Shown here: piece by piece, positions 22,135 through 35,209 of the stretch
Layout: every line of letters starts with the position of its first letter
Numbering within the stretch: the stretch's first letter is position 1
Source: Dugong dugon
Taxonomy: Eukaryota > Chordata > Mammalia > Sirenia > Dugongidae
Direction of reading: 5' to 3'
DNA length: 64,000 nucleotides
Assembly (NCBI GenBank): GCA_030035585.1
Contig: CM057471.1
Location: 96,473,819 to 96,537,818, forward strand
Notes under the pieces: generated by a model
Databases searched by the model: none
Seen by the model: only the letters and a program-made list of their open reading frames with translations
What the model was told of the DNA's origin: nothing
Translations under genes and position numbers: made by a program

Positions 22135-23694
22135 AGGAACATGTTTTGATTGGAGCTATTTTGTTTATGCCTGTTGATAGTGCAGGCAGAGTTGGAAGCT
22201 TCTGCAGCTTCCTGTCCAGAACACATGGGAGGCAATAAGAAACCCAGGGAATTAACTGCTGCACTGTTCCCCAAATTCTAAGGATCTTAGGCAGCCCGCC
22301 TTCTTTCCACCTTTTAGAAACTTGCTATGCTTGTTTGTGTGCTATGTCTAGGGATTTTTATTTGAAAGAAGAGGACCTGGGAAAAACATGGCTAAAGCAT
22401 AATTGGAAAAACTCGAAGTCTCAAGTCATTCAATTTTAATTCTTTGTTTAAATAGATTCAACACACAACTCTTTCATATTTAATTTCTATTCTAAATAGG
22501 CAATCCACATATCTTCATCGAGACTTTTTCTTAGACTCCTCAATATGTTTCATTCCAAGTTGGGGAAACAAAAGTCAAGTTTTTATAATTTTTTCTACCT
22601 TCTGTTCTTGTCAGAACTGTATGCAGTCAGATACTGGTAAACCAATTCTATGAGGAAAAAAACAACAACAACAAAAACCCTGATTTGCAGTGTTCTAATT
22701 CTTGTGGTGTAAACACTACCATCATGTCTGATTTCAAGCTGTCAACATGATATCACAGTGTGAGGCTGGGAAGAGATGTGCACAAAGGGCTCTCATAAAC
22801 TGGTATGAGCTGGCTCTCAGATACCACTAGCTGCATGTCATTTCTTGAACTCCTATATTTCTGTTTCTGGAAGGAACGTTCCAAAGCGTTTGATGTTCTT
22901 GGTTGTAATATGAGATTTTGACCTTCCTTAGCTAACAATACGTAGAATGTGTTATATTTTTTTAGCAGCAGCATCCTCAGTCCAGGAAAAGGCCTGTATT
23001 TGTTGGGTTAATGTTTTCATATATTGCTTGGGATAGAGGATTAGCTCTTGGAGTCATGCCTGAATGGCAACAGTAATGGTCTATTGCTGCATTTGAGGAC
23101 AGAGGGTTTGGTCAACTAGCTGTTTTTTGATTTGTTGAGAGGATTCTAAACTAAGAGCAAGAGTTTAACTCCTTTGGGCAGTAATGGGACTCATTATGCG
23201 TGGTGAGGAAGGAAAGAGAATGAAGATGAAGCTTGTATCTGGAAAATAATCAATGGGAAAGAACAAAAATATCTTAAGGATTTTTTTTTTTTTTTTAGGA
23301 TTTGTACACGTGATATAAATACCCATTCCTTTTTTTCCATGGAAAATGGTATTGTAACATGTTTATCTGCGGGGGGGGGGGGGCATGTGTCAGAGCATCA
23401 TAGTAGAGACCTTGTTAACCATGAGGTCACTGCACAGGAGCTATGCATAGTTTCAGTGTTATTGATATATTTTCTCTTTTTAAACTTATACTTTGTTCAT
23501 TTTATTATATTTTGGGGGTGATGTAAAGTTTATCATTGCCTCTATACCTCAGTTCTTTCCCTGAAACCATAACATATTCTCTTAAGTTGAGATACAGTTA
23601 TATATTAATGTTCTTGGTTCTAATTTGTATAATATCTCTGTGAGGACATTCTTTTGACACTACCTTCAAAAATATATCTACCTCCACACCTACC
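22135..23694. other. No recognised feature apart from homopolymers
   Basis: AT-rich DNA with no identified repeat family. A T-run lies at about 23281-23296, and a run of 13 G at 23371-23383. Short open frames have no recognised similarity. Confidence 0.4.
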
Positions 23695-24300
23695 ACCAGG
23701 TAACCACTATTGTCTCTTGCCTGGAGTATTGCCTCCTATCTGGTCTCCCCGCTACCACTCTTGACTAACTATAGACTATTCCCTACACAAAAGCCAGAGT
23801 GATCCTCTTCAAACACAGGTCAGATCATGATACTCCTCTGCTTAGAAACCAAAACTAGATGGCTTCTAGTCGATCCCGACTCATGGTGACCCCATATGTG
23901 TCAGAATAGAACTCTGCTCCACAGGGTTTTCAATGGCTGATTTTTTTGGAAGTAGATTGCCAAGACTTTTTTCCAAGGTACCTCTGGGTAGACTAGAACC
24001 TTCAGCTTTTTGATTAGCTGCTGAGAGCATTAACTGTTTGTGCCACTCAGGGATTCCTCAGCTCTTTATTACCCTCCTCTTATTCCTCATAGCACCTATT
24101 GGCTTCAAACATATGAGCTAATTTCCTTGTTTATTGGGCTTATTATTAATTTTCTGCTCTTCCCACTAGAATGTAATCTCAAAGTCTCCAGGATTTTTGT
24201 CTATGTTTTTCACTAAGATACCCCCAGCACCTTGTATACTACCAGGCACTCACATATATTCAGTAAATATTTGCTGAATGAATGAATGAATGAATGAATT
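23695..24300 (+). mobile_element. L2 LINE 3' part split by an AfroSINE
   Basis: Left piece (23695-23845): 'gcctcctatctggtctccc', 'aaagccagagtgatcctcttcaaac', 'cagatcatgatactcctctgctt'. Right piece (24059-24300): 'cactagaatgtaatctc', 'cagcaccttgtatactaccaggcact', then 'gtaaatatttgctgaatgaatgaatg'. Together they form a normal L2 3' end. The SINE at 23846-24058 separates them. Confidence 0.8.
23846..24058 (-). mobile_element. AfroSINE
   Basis: Reverse-oriented. The 3' tail is on the left ('aaaccaaaactagatggcttctagtcgatcccgactcatggtgacccc') and the head on the right ('gattagctgctgagagcattaactgtttgtgccactcaggg'). It is inserted in the L2 element. Confidence 0.9.
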
Positions 24301-24499
24301 AAAAGATACTACCTGAAGGTGTGATGGAAGAGAAAGTGGAGACAAAAACACATATTTTCATGTTAAAGACTTTGGTGAACTGTATCTTTTAACTCTTCAC
24401 TTGTTCTTCTTCAGAGAAGAACCTGGAAATTTGACTCTCAAGACACACATTGTATTTCCCATGAGAAAACAATTAAATCATAGCCAGGGGTTTTTCTTC

Positions 24500-24945
24500 T
24501 CCTTCTTGTTTTTAATTAATATAAAAATATATATAACACAACATTTGCCAATTCAACATTTTCCAGGTATACAATTCAGGGAAACCAGTCACATCAATCA
24601 TATTGTGCAACCATCACCAATATCCATTGCCGAATTTCCATCACCATAAACAGAAATGCACGGCTTCCTAAACAATGGCTCCCTTCCCCTCCCTCCCACT
24701 CCTGGTAACCACTATTAAACTTTGATCTATTCTACGTGTTTCATGTAAGTGAGATCATATAATATTTATCCTTTCAGGATTGACTAACTTCACTCAACAT
24801 AATGTTTTCAAGGTTCATCCATGTTGTGGCATGTATCCGGACTTCATTTCTCTTTATGGCTGAGTAATATTCTATTGCATGTATGTGCTACAATTTGTTT
24901 ATGCATTCATCTGTTGTTGGACATTTCAGCTGTTTCCACTTTTCA
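24500..24945 (-). mobile_element. Old L1 3' end
   Basis: The plus strand reads the reverse complement of an L1 3' UTR and ORF2 end: 'ccatcaccaatatccattgcc', 'ctcctggtaaccactattaaac', 'catataatatttatccttt', 'cttcactcaacataatg', 'ttcatccatgttgtggcatg', 'catctgttgttggaca'. It is a different, older L1 family than L1-B and L1-D. Confidence 0.8.
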
Positions 24946-25547
24946 GAGCCAGGGCTTTTTGCTGCCGAGTTTCCAGCCCTGGGATTCTGAGTTAGAGAAG
25001 ATTCTTACCTTGTCTCATCAGAGTTTTGACTATTCAGACCTGAATCATTACAGTTTAATTCAAAACATGCAAGCCTTTGTCCTCACCCTACTTCTTCCCC
25101 ACAAAATCAGGGAGCAGGCTTATTTTAGGGGTGAGAACAGAACGGGCAGAGCAGGAAGGGAAGGAAGGGGAGAAGAGGAAGAAAGAAGAAGGAAATTACA
25201 CAATTACTTTTCTCAACACATCAATTCACCTGGGAGTACAAATCAAATGTCTTTGCTCCCATTTCCTCCCTTTGATTCAATGGAAAAGCTACAAAACTGT
25301 CAAGCAGACCTCAGCTAAACTCACTTTTTAGTAACTGACTTGATTTTATTTTTAAGTATATTACCCTTTTATGTTAAATACTTTTAGTCCTGCACAGATT
25401 TTCAGTTAAGTATAATTCACATTAAAAAAAAATAGAATTTAACATCATTATGATATAGTTGCCAAAAACAAAACAAAACTAAAACCTGCCAAAAACTAAG
25501 GATTCCTCCTCATAAAGTATTTTAGGAACCAAAGTAAAAAGCCAATC
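24946..25547. other. No recognised feature
   Basis: Contains a purine-rich stretch (about 25125-25195, GGA/GAA-rich). The frame at 24821-25318 starts inside the L1 relic and shows no protein family. Confidence 0.4.
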
Positions 25548-28408
25548 AAAACTATATCTGTTTCTATGCTCATCAAAAGACTTCACCAAAACAGTAAAAA
25601 GAGAACCTACGGACTGGGAAAAAATTTTTGGACATTGCAAGTCAGACCAAGGTCTAATCCTTAAAATCTACAAGAAAATCCAACACCTCTACAACAAAAA
25701 GACAAATGATCCAATTAAAAAATGGGCAAAGGAAGTGAACAAACACTTCACCAAAGAAGACATTTAAGCGACCAACAAACACATGAGGAAATGCTTACGA
25801 TCACTAGCCGTTAGAGAAATGCAAATTACAACCACAATGAGATACCAACTCAGCCCAGCATTACTGGCACGAATCAAAAAAAATTGGAAATAACAAATGT
25901 TGGAGAGGCTGTGAGGAGATCCGAACTCTTATGCACTGCTGGTGGGAATGCAAAATGATACAACCATTTTGGAAAATGATATGGCGCTTCCTTAGAAAGT
26001 TAGAATAGAAATACCATACGATCCAGCTATCCCACTTCTAGGAATGTATCCTAGGGAAATAAGAGCCATCACACGAACAGTCATATGCACACCCATGTTC
26101 ATTGCAGCATTGTTCACAGTAACAAAACGATGAAAACAACCTAGATGCCCATCAACAGATGAATGGATAAACAAACTATGGTACATACACACAATGGAGC
26201 ATTATGCAACGATAAAGAACAATGATGAATCTGTGAAGCATCTCATAACATGGATGAAACTGGAGGAGATTATGCTGAGTGAAATAAGTCAATCAAAAAA
26301 GGACAAATATTGTATAAGACCTCTACTGTAAAAGCTCATGAAAAAGTTTACACACAAAAATAAACAATCTTTGTTGGTTACGAGGGATGGGAGGGGTCGG
26401 GGAGAAACTAAATAGATAAGTGGTAACTTTGGTGAAGGGTAAGATGGTACACAATACTGGGGAAGCCAGCACAACTTCTACAAGGAAAGGTCATGGAAGC
26501 TCCATAGACACATCCAAACTCCCTGAGGGAATGAATTGCTAGGCGGAGGGCTATGGGGACCATAGTCTCAGGGAACGTCTAGCTCAATTGGCATAACACA
26601 GTTTATAAAGAAAATGTTCTACATTCTACCTTGGTGAGTAGGGTCTGGGGTCTTAAAAGCCTGTGAGCAGCTGTCTAAGATACTCCACTGGTCTCACTCC
26701 TTCGGTAGCAAGGGAGAATGAAGAAAACAAAATACAAGGAAAAGATTAATCCAAAGGGCTAATGGACCACAACTCTCACGGCCTCCACCAGACTGAGTCC
26801 GGGACAACAAGATGGTGCTCGGCTACCACCACTGACTGCTCTGGCAGGGATCACAACAGAGGGTCCCAAGCAGAGCTGGAGAAAAATGTAGAACAAAACT
26901 CTAACTCACAAGAAATGACCAGACTCGCACTTCTGGGCAACATGGTGCTATAGTCAGAAGCACCACGCCACCCCTCCACAGCAAAGATCAGAAAAACTAA
27001 GTCAAACAGAGTCCCACGTCAATCCTGAAACCCTAACCATCAAATGAAGAGATAAAGAACTCATCAAAACACCGAATGGAATAAGAAACTGACTGAGAAC
27101 AGAGAGCAAGGAGAGATATATGCAGAGGTCCCCTATTAGCTACTGCAGCACGGATCCACCATCTTGGACTCCTATCGGAGATCAGCGAACAGGAGGTATG
27201 AGAAAGCAGCTTCACAGAGCTTCCAGCAGGACACAGAACAATCGGTAACCCATGATATAGGCTTTCCCACCCCCCACCCTTCTTCACCCCCACTTAGCCT
27301 CCTCTGCTTCCTGCAGCCTCAGTTTGTTGGCTGGGAAGCACGAGCTTCCCCTCTGTGATGCTTGGATTCCACTCACCTGCAGTGGCCAGCTCCCTGAGTG
27401 CCATTTGTTGGCTGCTGGTGTTGTTTTTTTCTGCTTCTTTAGATTTCTTCCTTACCTCTCACCACCTCCCCCTCCTTTCTCCCGTGCACCATCTTTGCTT
27501 CTTCCTAAAGGCTGTGAAACACCGCTCAACTGTGAAACTGCTTCCCGGCCTGTGCTGCCATGCTGGTGGGACCCCTGGGGCTTTTTTGTTTGTTTGTTTG
27601 CTCTGATTCGTTCTGTTTTAATTTGTTTGTTTGTTTTCTTTTTCTTTTCTTGGCTTGGGAGCCCCTTCTAGCCAGGCAGTACCACGCAGCTTGAAAGATA
27701 GTCCCTTATTCTGCACAGACACACAGGGACATCCCTGGGGGCATTTCTTTTTTCTTGTTTTTTTTTTTTTTTCCTTCTCTTTTTGTTTGTTTGTTTTTGT
27801 TTTTTTAATTTCTTTGTTTAGTTTTCTTCTCTCTCTTATTGTCTTTTTCACTTCCAGTTTCTTGATTTATTCATTTTTTCTCTTACCCTTTTTCTTTTTT
27901 TCATTTTTGTTTTTCCCATTTCTTAGTCTCTCATCTCTCCACTCCAATAGCAAGCTTGCTTAGCACTCTTTTTTGTTTGTGTGTATGTTTTTGGCTCCTG
28001 TTCCTCTCTCCTCTCTCTCATCTTTCCCATACCCATCTTATCTCCACACATCACAGTCTACCCCCTTCTTTCTGCCTACCTGCACCATGTGCTGAACATC
28101 ACACTCCCAAGCAGCACAGGCTACCTACTGGAACCTGCCCTCCACTGATTTCTGGTCTGCACTGTCAGCCTTGGTACATGCCACAAAAACCTATCCCAGC
28201 AACTCCCCTTCAGCTGAACCTGCCCTGCTGTACCATACCTGAGTGATTGACCCTGCCCATTGGAGAAGGAGGTGAAAAGTATAGTGCTCACAGACGAACA
28301 AACAACAAAGAACGCACAGCCTGCCTGCTCAGGCATAACCAAATGAAACAAAAAAGCAGGATGAGAAAAACAAATCTACAATCAATAAATAAGGAAAATA
28401 ACCACTGA

Positions 28409-29413
28409 ATGCCCCGAAAACAGCAGACAATATCAAAACATTTTCAAAAACAGGAGAGGATAGTTCCAGTAGGCATCCAAAATAAACCAGATGACCCACC
28501 AGTAGAAGAAAAGGCACTAGACCTAACTGATAGGGAATTCATATCTCTAATATTCAGAATTATCCAAGAGTTGAAGCAAAAAGCAGACAAAAATGAGGAA
28601 AAAGTACACAAATTCATGGAAAATACAGGCCAAAGTTGGAAGATTTCAAGAAAATAATACAGGAACAAAATGCTAAAATAAATTCACAACTAGCAATCCT
28701 ACAAAAACAACATTTAGAAATCCAAAAGATAGACAACAAGATTTCAGAAATGGACAGTGTCATAGAAGGGCTGAGGAGCAGGTTTGAAATGATGAAAGAC
28801 AGGATCAGTGAAATTGAAGACAAACACTTGGATACAACTCTGAGGAAAAATCAGAAAAAAGAATGAAGAAAAATGAAGAAACCCTGAGAATTATGTGGGA
28901 TACAATCAAAACCAAAATTTTTCGAGTGATTGGAATTCCAGAACAGGGGGAGAAAACAGAAAACACAGAGAGGATCATTGAAGAACTGCTGACAGAAGAC
29001 TTTCCCAATATCATGAAAGATGAAAAGTTGACCATCCAAGAAGCTCAACTAACCCCATATAGGATAGACGCCAAAAAAAAAAAATCACCAAGGCATATCA
29101 TAATTACACTCGCCAAAACCAAAGACAAACAAAGAATCCTGAGAGAAGCTCAAGAAAAACAAAACGTCATATACGGAGGAGAAACAATAAGACTAAGATC
29201 AGATTATTCGGCAGAAACCATGCAGGCAAGAAGGCAATAGGATGACATATATAAAACCTTGAAAGAACAAATTGCCAGCTTAGAATAATATATCCTGTAA
29301 AACTCTCATTCAAATATGATGGTGAGATTAGGTCATTTCCAGATAAACAGAATTTAAGGAACTATGTAAAAACCAAACCAAACTTACAAGACTTATTAAA
29401 GGAAGTCCTTTGA
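28409..29413 (+). pseudogene. L1 ORF1 pseudogene (inner L1)
   Basis: The start is 'MPRKQQTISKHFQKQERIVP' at 28409. The frame shifts near 28640 and again near 28865, giving open stretches of 82, 76 and 125 codons. RRM-like 'FRVIGIPEQGEKTENTERII' and 'SPRHIIITLAKTKDKQRIL' are readable, followed by 'AETMQARRQ' and then a stop at 29238-29240. The C-terminal domain continues out of frame to 'tga' at 29411-29413. It is non-functional. Confidence 0.88.
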
Positions 29414-29883
29414 TCTGAGAACAAACAATATCAGACCACAAGCTGAATATAAGACATAGGATTGTACTAGCCAGATACCAACCTAGGAAATGAACTCTTA
29501 TGGACTATGCAAAACCAAAAGAATTATAAAAGAGAACCAGAGAGGTTAATCTGTAAAGGACAGCAACGTCAAAACAATAAAAGAGGGAATAAACAGTGTA
29601 GGTATAGAACCTTCTAATGGAGAGGAAGTCAAGCAATACCAAGTAATAATAGACTGATTCAAATCTAGGAAGATAAGGGTAAATTTCAAAGTAACCACAA
29701 AGAAAGTTAACAAACCCACTCATCAAAATAAAGAAGAAAAACATAAAATCTCAGTAAAAACCAAACCCACAAAAACAAAAGAAATAAAAAAAATCCACAA
29801 ACAAAAGGAACTCAGCACAGGAGAGTAAGAGGAACAAAGATAACATCAGCACCCCCACAAAAAAGAAAAAAAAAACACTACAA

Positions 29884-30180
29884 AATGCAAGCCCACTCTT
29901 AGGAATATATCCTAGAGAAATAAGAGCCATCACACTAATACGCATATGCACACCCATAGTCATTGAAGCACTGTTCACAATACCAAAAAGATGGGAGCAA
30001 CTTAGATGCCCATCAACAGATGAATGGATAAACAACCTATGGTACATACACACAATGGCATACTATGCAACGATAAAGAATAGTGATGAATCTGTGAAGC
30101 ATCTCGTAACATGGATGAAACTGGAGGACATTATGCTGAGTGAAATAAGTCAATCACAAAAGGACAAATAATGTATGAGA
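29884..30180 (+). pseudogene. L1 ORF2 remnant: start codon fused to C-terminus
   Basis: At 29880 'tacaaaatg' matches the ORF2 start context of L1-D. Within about 10 bp the sequence becomes the ORF2 C-terminal region ('ccactcttaggaatatatcctag'), which in L1-D lies about 3.5 kb downstream. Endonuclease and reverse transcriptase are thus completely absent. The remaining C-terminal reading matches 'PREIRAIT-LI', '[24 protein letters not shown]' and so on. Confidence 0.8.
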
Positions 30181-31858
30181 CTTCCACTGTATAATTCATG
30201 TAAAAGTTTACACACAAAAAGAAACAATCTTTGTTGGTTACAAGGTATAGGAGGGTTTGAGGGGAACTAAATAGATAAGTGGTAACTTTGGTGAAGGATA
30301 AGACAGTACACATTACTGGGGAAGCCAGCACAACTTGTACAAGGAAAGATCATCAAAGCTCCATAGACACATCCAAACTCCCTGAGGGCCTGAACTGCTG
30401 GGCAGAGGGCTGTGGGGACCACGGTCTTGGGAAACATCTAGCTCAATTGGCATAACACAGTTTATAAAGACAATGTTGTACATTCTACCTTGGTGAGTAG
30501 CGTCTGGGGTCTTAAGAGCCTGTAAGCAGCCATCTAAGATATTCCACTGGTCTCATCCCTTTGGGAGCAAGGCAGAATGAAGAGAACAAGATACAAGGAA
30601 AAGATTAGTCCAAAGGTCTAATGGACCACAGCTACCATGGCCTCCACCAGACTGAGTCTAGTACAGCTAGATGGTGCCCAGCTACCACCATTGACTTCTC
30701 TGACCAGGATCACAATAGAAGGTCTTAGACAGAGCTGGAAAAGGATGTAGAACAGAATTCTAACTCACAAAAACAAAGACAAGATTTACTGGCCTGACAG
30801 ACTGGAGAAACCCCAAGAGTATGGCCCTTGGACACCCTTTTAACTCAGTGGTGTAGCCCCTGCCAAAGCTCACCTTTCAGCCAGGGATTGGACAGCCTCA
30901 TAAAACAAAACAGGACTGATGAGGCACAGCAGTCCAGGGACAAGGACTAGAAGGCAGGAGAGGACAGGAAATCTGGTGATAGGGAACCCAAGGTTGAGAA
31001 GGGACAGTATTGACCTGTCATGGGGTTGTTAACTATTGTCATAGGGCAAAGGGCCATATGTGTACTAACCGTTTAATGAGAAACTATTTGTTCTGCAAAA
31101 CTTCATCTAAGGTACAAAAAAAAAAAAAAAGATTCATCTGTGTGAGATCAAATTGACAACAGCAACTCAAAGGTTTTGATGGGAAGACTAAGGGACAGTG
31201 AGTCGAAGATAATGGTGATGGAATAATTTTGAAAGGGATAGTGAGAATAGCAGCACAACTGGAAGAATGTAATCAATGTCACTGAATTGTACATGTAGAA
31301 ACTTTTGAAATGTTGTAACTTTGGCTATGTATATTTTCACCAAAAAAAAGTTCTTTAAGGTCAAGGAGGGAGAATGTTGACATGTCGTGGGGTTATAAAC
31401 CAATGTCATAAAACAATATGTGTACTGACTGTTTAATGAGAAACTATTTGTTCTGTAAACCTTAATCTAAAGTACAATAAAAAAAAAAAAAAATGACCAG
31501 ACTTACTGGCCTGACAGATACTGGAGAAATTCTGAGAGTATGGCCTCCAGACACCCTTTTAGGTCAGTAATGAAGTCACTCTAAAGGTTCACCCTTCAGC
31601 CAAAGATTAAGCAGCCCCATAAAACAGAACAAGACTAATGGAGCACAACAGTCCAGGGACAAGGACTAGAAAGCAGGAGGGGACAGGAAAGTTGGTAATA
31701 GGGAACCCAAGGTTGAGAAGGGACAGTGTTGACATGTCATGGGGATGTTAACCAATGTCATAAAACAATATGTGTACTAACTGTTTAATAAGAAACTATT
31801 TGTTCTGTAAACCTTCATCTAAAGTATAACAAAAAAAGTACAATAAAAAAAATGTCTT

Positions 31859-32550
31859 TTTCATCATCAATGAGTATCATCAGATTAGTGCATTATTGTT
31901 TGTGTTTGCAAGATTCTATATGGACAAACATAGAACAAACAAGCCAGATGCCCAGTTCAGTGAATTATGATACGGGGCTAATGAGCTAAAGATCAAAGGT
32001 GGGATTTCTGGGAACTTCTCTTAGCTACACTTAATTCTAGGCACACATTCAGTCTTTAAGGTTATAGAAAGAAACATCTGGATGTTCTAAAATAGTTTAG
32101 CAACTGATACTTTCAACCTCCAAGTTTTTGCTCACCTACTTAGAATGCTCTCACCTTGATCTAACCCCAATCTCTGCCTGATTTGCCCATTAGAACCCGC
32201 TCAAATGTAGCCTCTCTTTGAGGGTCCTTGGATGCTTTGTATTATAGGTGTATGTGAATACTACAAACTCAAATCCATTCAAGGGTCAGGTAAGTAAAAT
32301 AAACGGGCATGACAGGGAACTGGAGATTTCAGATGAGTCCTGAATAGGCGCCAGATGCCACTCACATTCAGCTATGTTCCTATTCAGTATTTGGCTCTAG
32401 TGTGTCCAGATCTTTCCATTTCTCAAGAAAAGACAGACATCTGTATTTTACGTTAAATCTCCTAAGTTATTTGCTGGAAACTATTAGGTTTTACCATACG
32501 ACACAGTGATTTTTATAGGTCAAAAACCGTTAAATAGTAATTTCATATGG
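31859..32550. other. Mostly unrecognised; possible L2 trace
   Basis: A segment at about 32130-32235 ('cacctacttagaatgctctcaccttgat...cctctctttgagggtcc') looks like a faint L2 fragment. The rest has no recognisable feature. Confidence 0.35.
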
Positions 32551-32940
32551 GGTAGTAGGCTGAATAGTGGTCCCAAAGATATCCAGGTTCTCATCCCTGG
32601 GACCAGTGAATGTAACCTCATGTGGGAAAGAGGTCTCTGCAGATATGATTAAGGATCTTAAGATGAGGAGATTCTCCTGGATTATCCAGGTGGGCTCTAA
32701 ATGGAATCACAAGTGTTCTTATAAGAGAGAGGCAAAGGGAGATTTTACACAGAGGCAATGTGACCACAGAAGCAGAGATTGGAGTGATGTGGCCACAAGC
32801 CAAGAAATGCCAGCAGCCACCAGAAACTGGAAGGGGCAAACAGATTTCTCCTCTGGAGCCTCTGGAAGGAGCAGGGCCCCTACAATACCTTGACTAGTTT
32901 ATGTTAATTTATTACAGCAGCAATAGGATACTAATATATA
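32551..32940 (+). mobile_element. MaLR-like LTR (MLT1 type)
   Basis: 'ggctgaatagtggtcccaaagatatccaggttctc', 'ctgcagatatgattaaggatcttaagatgaggag', 'ataagagagaggcaaagg', 'gaagcagagattggagtgatgtggccac', ending 'ttattacagcagcaataggatactaat'. It is the same family as 36664-37143. Confidence 0.65.
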
Positions 32941-33021
32941 GGGGTCAACCTGACAATTCAGATATGTGTGTGTATACATGTATGTGTGGGGTGTCTGAGT
33001 GTGCATTTGTGAGTATAAGCA

Positions 33022-33238
33022 CCAAACCAAAAAAAACAAACCTGTAGCCATGGAGAGAATTTTGACTTATGTTTACCCTATGCGTTACAGAGTAAAACTG
33101 TTCCCTCAGGTTTTCTTGGCTGTAATCTGTATGGAATCAGGTCACCAGGACTTTGTTCCACTGTGTTGCTGGGTGGGTTCAAACCACGAACCATTAGGTT
33201 AGTAATTGAGCTCAAACCACTTGCGCCACACAGGAACC
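33022..33238 (-). mobile_element. AfroSINE
   Basis: Reverse-oriented: 'accaaaccaaaaaaaacaaacc' tail on the left, the middle 'ggctgtaatctgtatggaatcaggtcacc', and the head on the right ('gggttcaaaccacgaaccattaggttag...cttgcgccacacagg'). Confidence 0.9.
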
Positions 33239-35209
33239 TCTGTATAAGCACCACGCAGGCCAAATAAAGTACTTCTGCAAGGTAGATACGGTCCTCAAAC
33301 TCTTAGCTTTGGTCTGTTTTAAACTGTTTCTTATTCATCCTTTTATTATCTGTAGTGACTGACACTGTGATCTATGCCTTCATCAAATGTTTGTTTTTGT
33401 TTTTAATCACTGTTGATGGAAGGTAAAGCATTTTGCCAATGTATTGCTTAACCTTTTGTATTTCCCAAAATCCCCATGCAGAAGTTTAAGAACCCCAAGT
33501 TCCCTTTACCTTGTGTTGAAATTCATGGAGAGAAGAATGACCTGAAATACTGTCTTTAGATACAACTCATTAAGTGCTGGAGGGAGCACACTTTTAAGTA
33601 AGAACAAAAAAGTTAAATACCTCCATATCATATTCATTAAAAAATGTGAGTAATTAGTTCCACAAATTTTTCCTGCAACCTTTGCTAAAGCACTTTGGAT
33701 CTGGAACTGGCCTCTGTCTCTAGGTTCTGGGAGGCTCAGCTCTGCAATGTCTGCTCCTCTTTGATTTTCATGAGGTTCCATGTGTTGTATCCCTAAAAGT
33801 CTTTTCTTGAGCTAGTTTGAGTACGTTCCTGTTGCTTGCAACCAGAACTAATCTAGTGGCTTCTTCAGGAGTCCAACACCTGGTCGCTTTCCCTCTACTA
33901 CAGATTAAGCAGTGGTACTTAGAATGCCAGTTCAGTTTAGATAAGAAGCTTGTACCAGAATGTGAATCGATGCACCACTTCCCTTATCAAGAAAGTCTTG
34001 TTGTGAATTTCAGTTAGGCCAAAAAGTGTGCTTAGTGATGTAATTGATTTACCTCCCATGTGAGGACTGGCAGTCAGTCCACAGACCACACTTAAGTAGC
34101 ACTGGCCTCGAGCTCCCCCAGGGAAACAGAACTCTAGAGGCATGATTATTCTCGCTGCTCTCTTTCACTGCTTCCTCACAGAAGGCAAAACAGAAAGAGA
34201 GAGAGGAAAGTTTTTGCATCAGAATGATGCTGCTAGTCTGCATAAGATATACCATTTTCTTTTTAATCATAAGGGAATAATTTTTCCCTACTTATCCAAC
34301 ACTTTTGCCCTTTGAAGTCAGATCTTGTGCTAAGTCGAGTTTGCTCAGAATGGTCCTCTAGGAACATTTTAATAACTCACAGGATTGGCCTGTTTCTAAT
34401 GCAGAACTGCCTCAGTCCCTGAAAAGGATCATGTGGGCTAGCTACATTCACTAGAGAAAAACTTAAAATAATTGAAAATCAGATTAACAAGACTTAAGCA
34501 GAAACAGGATGAAGCTTTGCCATGTTCTAGGTGGGATAAGGGGGAATATGGCTGGGAATGGTTTTAAAATTGGGACATTGCTTTAAGGTAAAAGGAAGCA
34601 GCCTTCAATTTATTCAGCAAATCTTCCCAAGCCCTTCACAGCACTTAGGTGCCTTAGAGCATCTGCTAGAGACAGGAGGACATATTTTGGTCCAAATGGA
34701 ACTAGAGATGGAAATGACAGTGAGTTGATTAAAAAATGTTTAGTTGAGAACTTCCAGGGTTCATAGCACTGTATAGGTATATATATGTGGAAGAAGAGAT
34801 TAACTTCATTACAGGAATTAGAAATAAGAAGGGGAAAAATACATTCCAGAAAAGAAAAATTAAGCTACCAAAACAAGACAGAAACTACATAAATGCCAAA
34901 ATATGTTTTCTTCAAACTTTAAAATAGATGTGCCAACTTCTCTAGGAAACATTTATTTTAAATGGTTGGAAAACATGAAAGCAAACCTCAGAGTAATAAG
35001 GGGGCATGTGTTAGAAATGAGGCCTTCTAATACAAGCATTTTTGTGTTATTATTAAACAGCTCTGTGCTTGCAAATGTTTCATTAAGGTCACAGTTATTA
35101 GTTAAAACTGAATATGTACCATGAAGTAGGCCAAAGGTGAGCATCCAACTTCTTAACATGCACCAGAAAATGTGGGAACCTTCTGTGTTCCTTGCCAGTC
35201 CTGGCAAGA
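33239..35209. other. No recognised feature
   Basis: About 2 kb of DNA without clear repeat, coding or RNA-gene signatures. Open frames are short and overlap on both strands. Confidence 0.4.

Larger units (their letters stand above)
26926..31490 (+). mobile_element. L1 with deleted ORF2 (inner), nested in the outer L1
   Basis: The 5' end is at about 26926 ('acttctgggcaacatgg'). It has a 5' UTR with one monomer (26926-28408), a broken ORF1 (28409-29413), an inter-ORF spacer (29414-29883), a small ORF2 C-terminal remnant, a 3' UTR and a poly-A at 31479-31493. A 13-bp target-site duplication 'aaatgaccagact' flanks it at 26913-26925 and 31491-31503. The 3' UTR holds an internal A-rich pseudo-tail at about 31115-31131, then a 215-bp module, then the terminal block again. 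Confidence 0.9.
25548..31858 (+). mobile_element. 5'-truncated L1 (outer), split by the inner L1
   Basis: The left part (25548-26925) starts in the ORF2 C-terminal third ('atgctcatcaaaagacttcacc'). It reads through the Cys/His region to a stop at about 26329-26331, then into the 3' UTR. The right part (31491-31858) resumes exactly at 'aaatgaccagact' and ends 'cttcatctaaagtataac...aataaaaaaaa'. The inner L1 lies between them. ORF2 codons carry several stops, so it is dead. It belongs to the same family as L1-B and L1-D. Confidence 0.88.
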
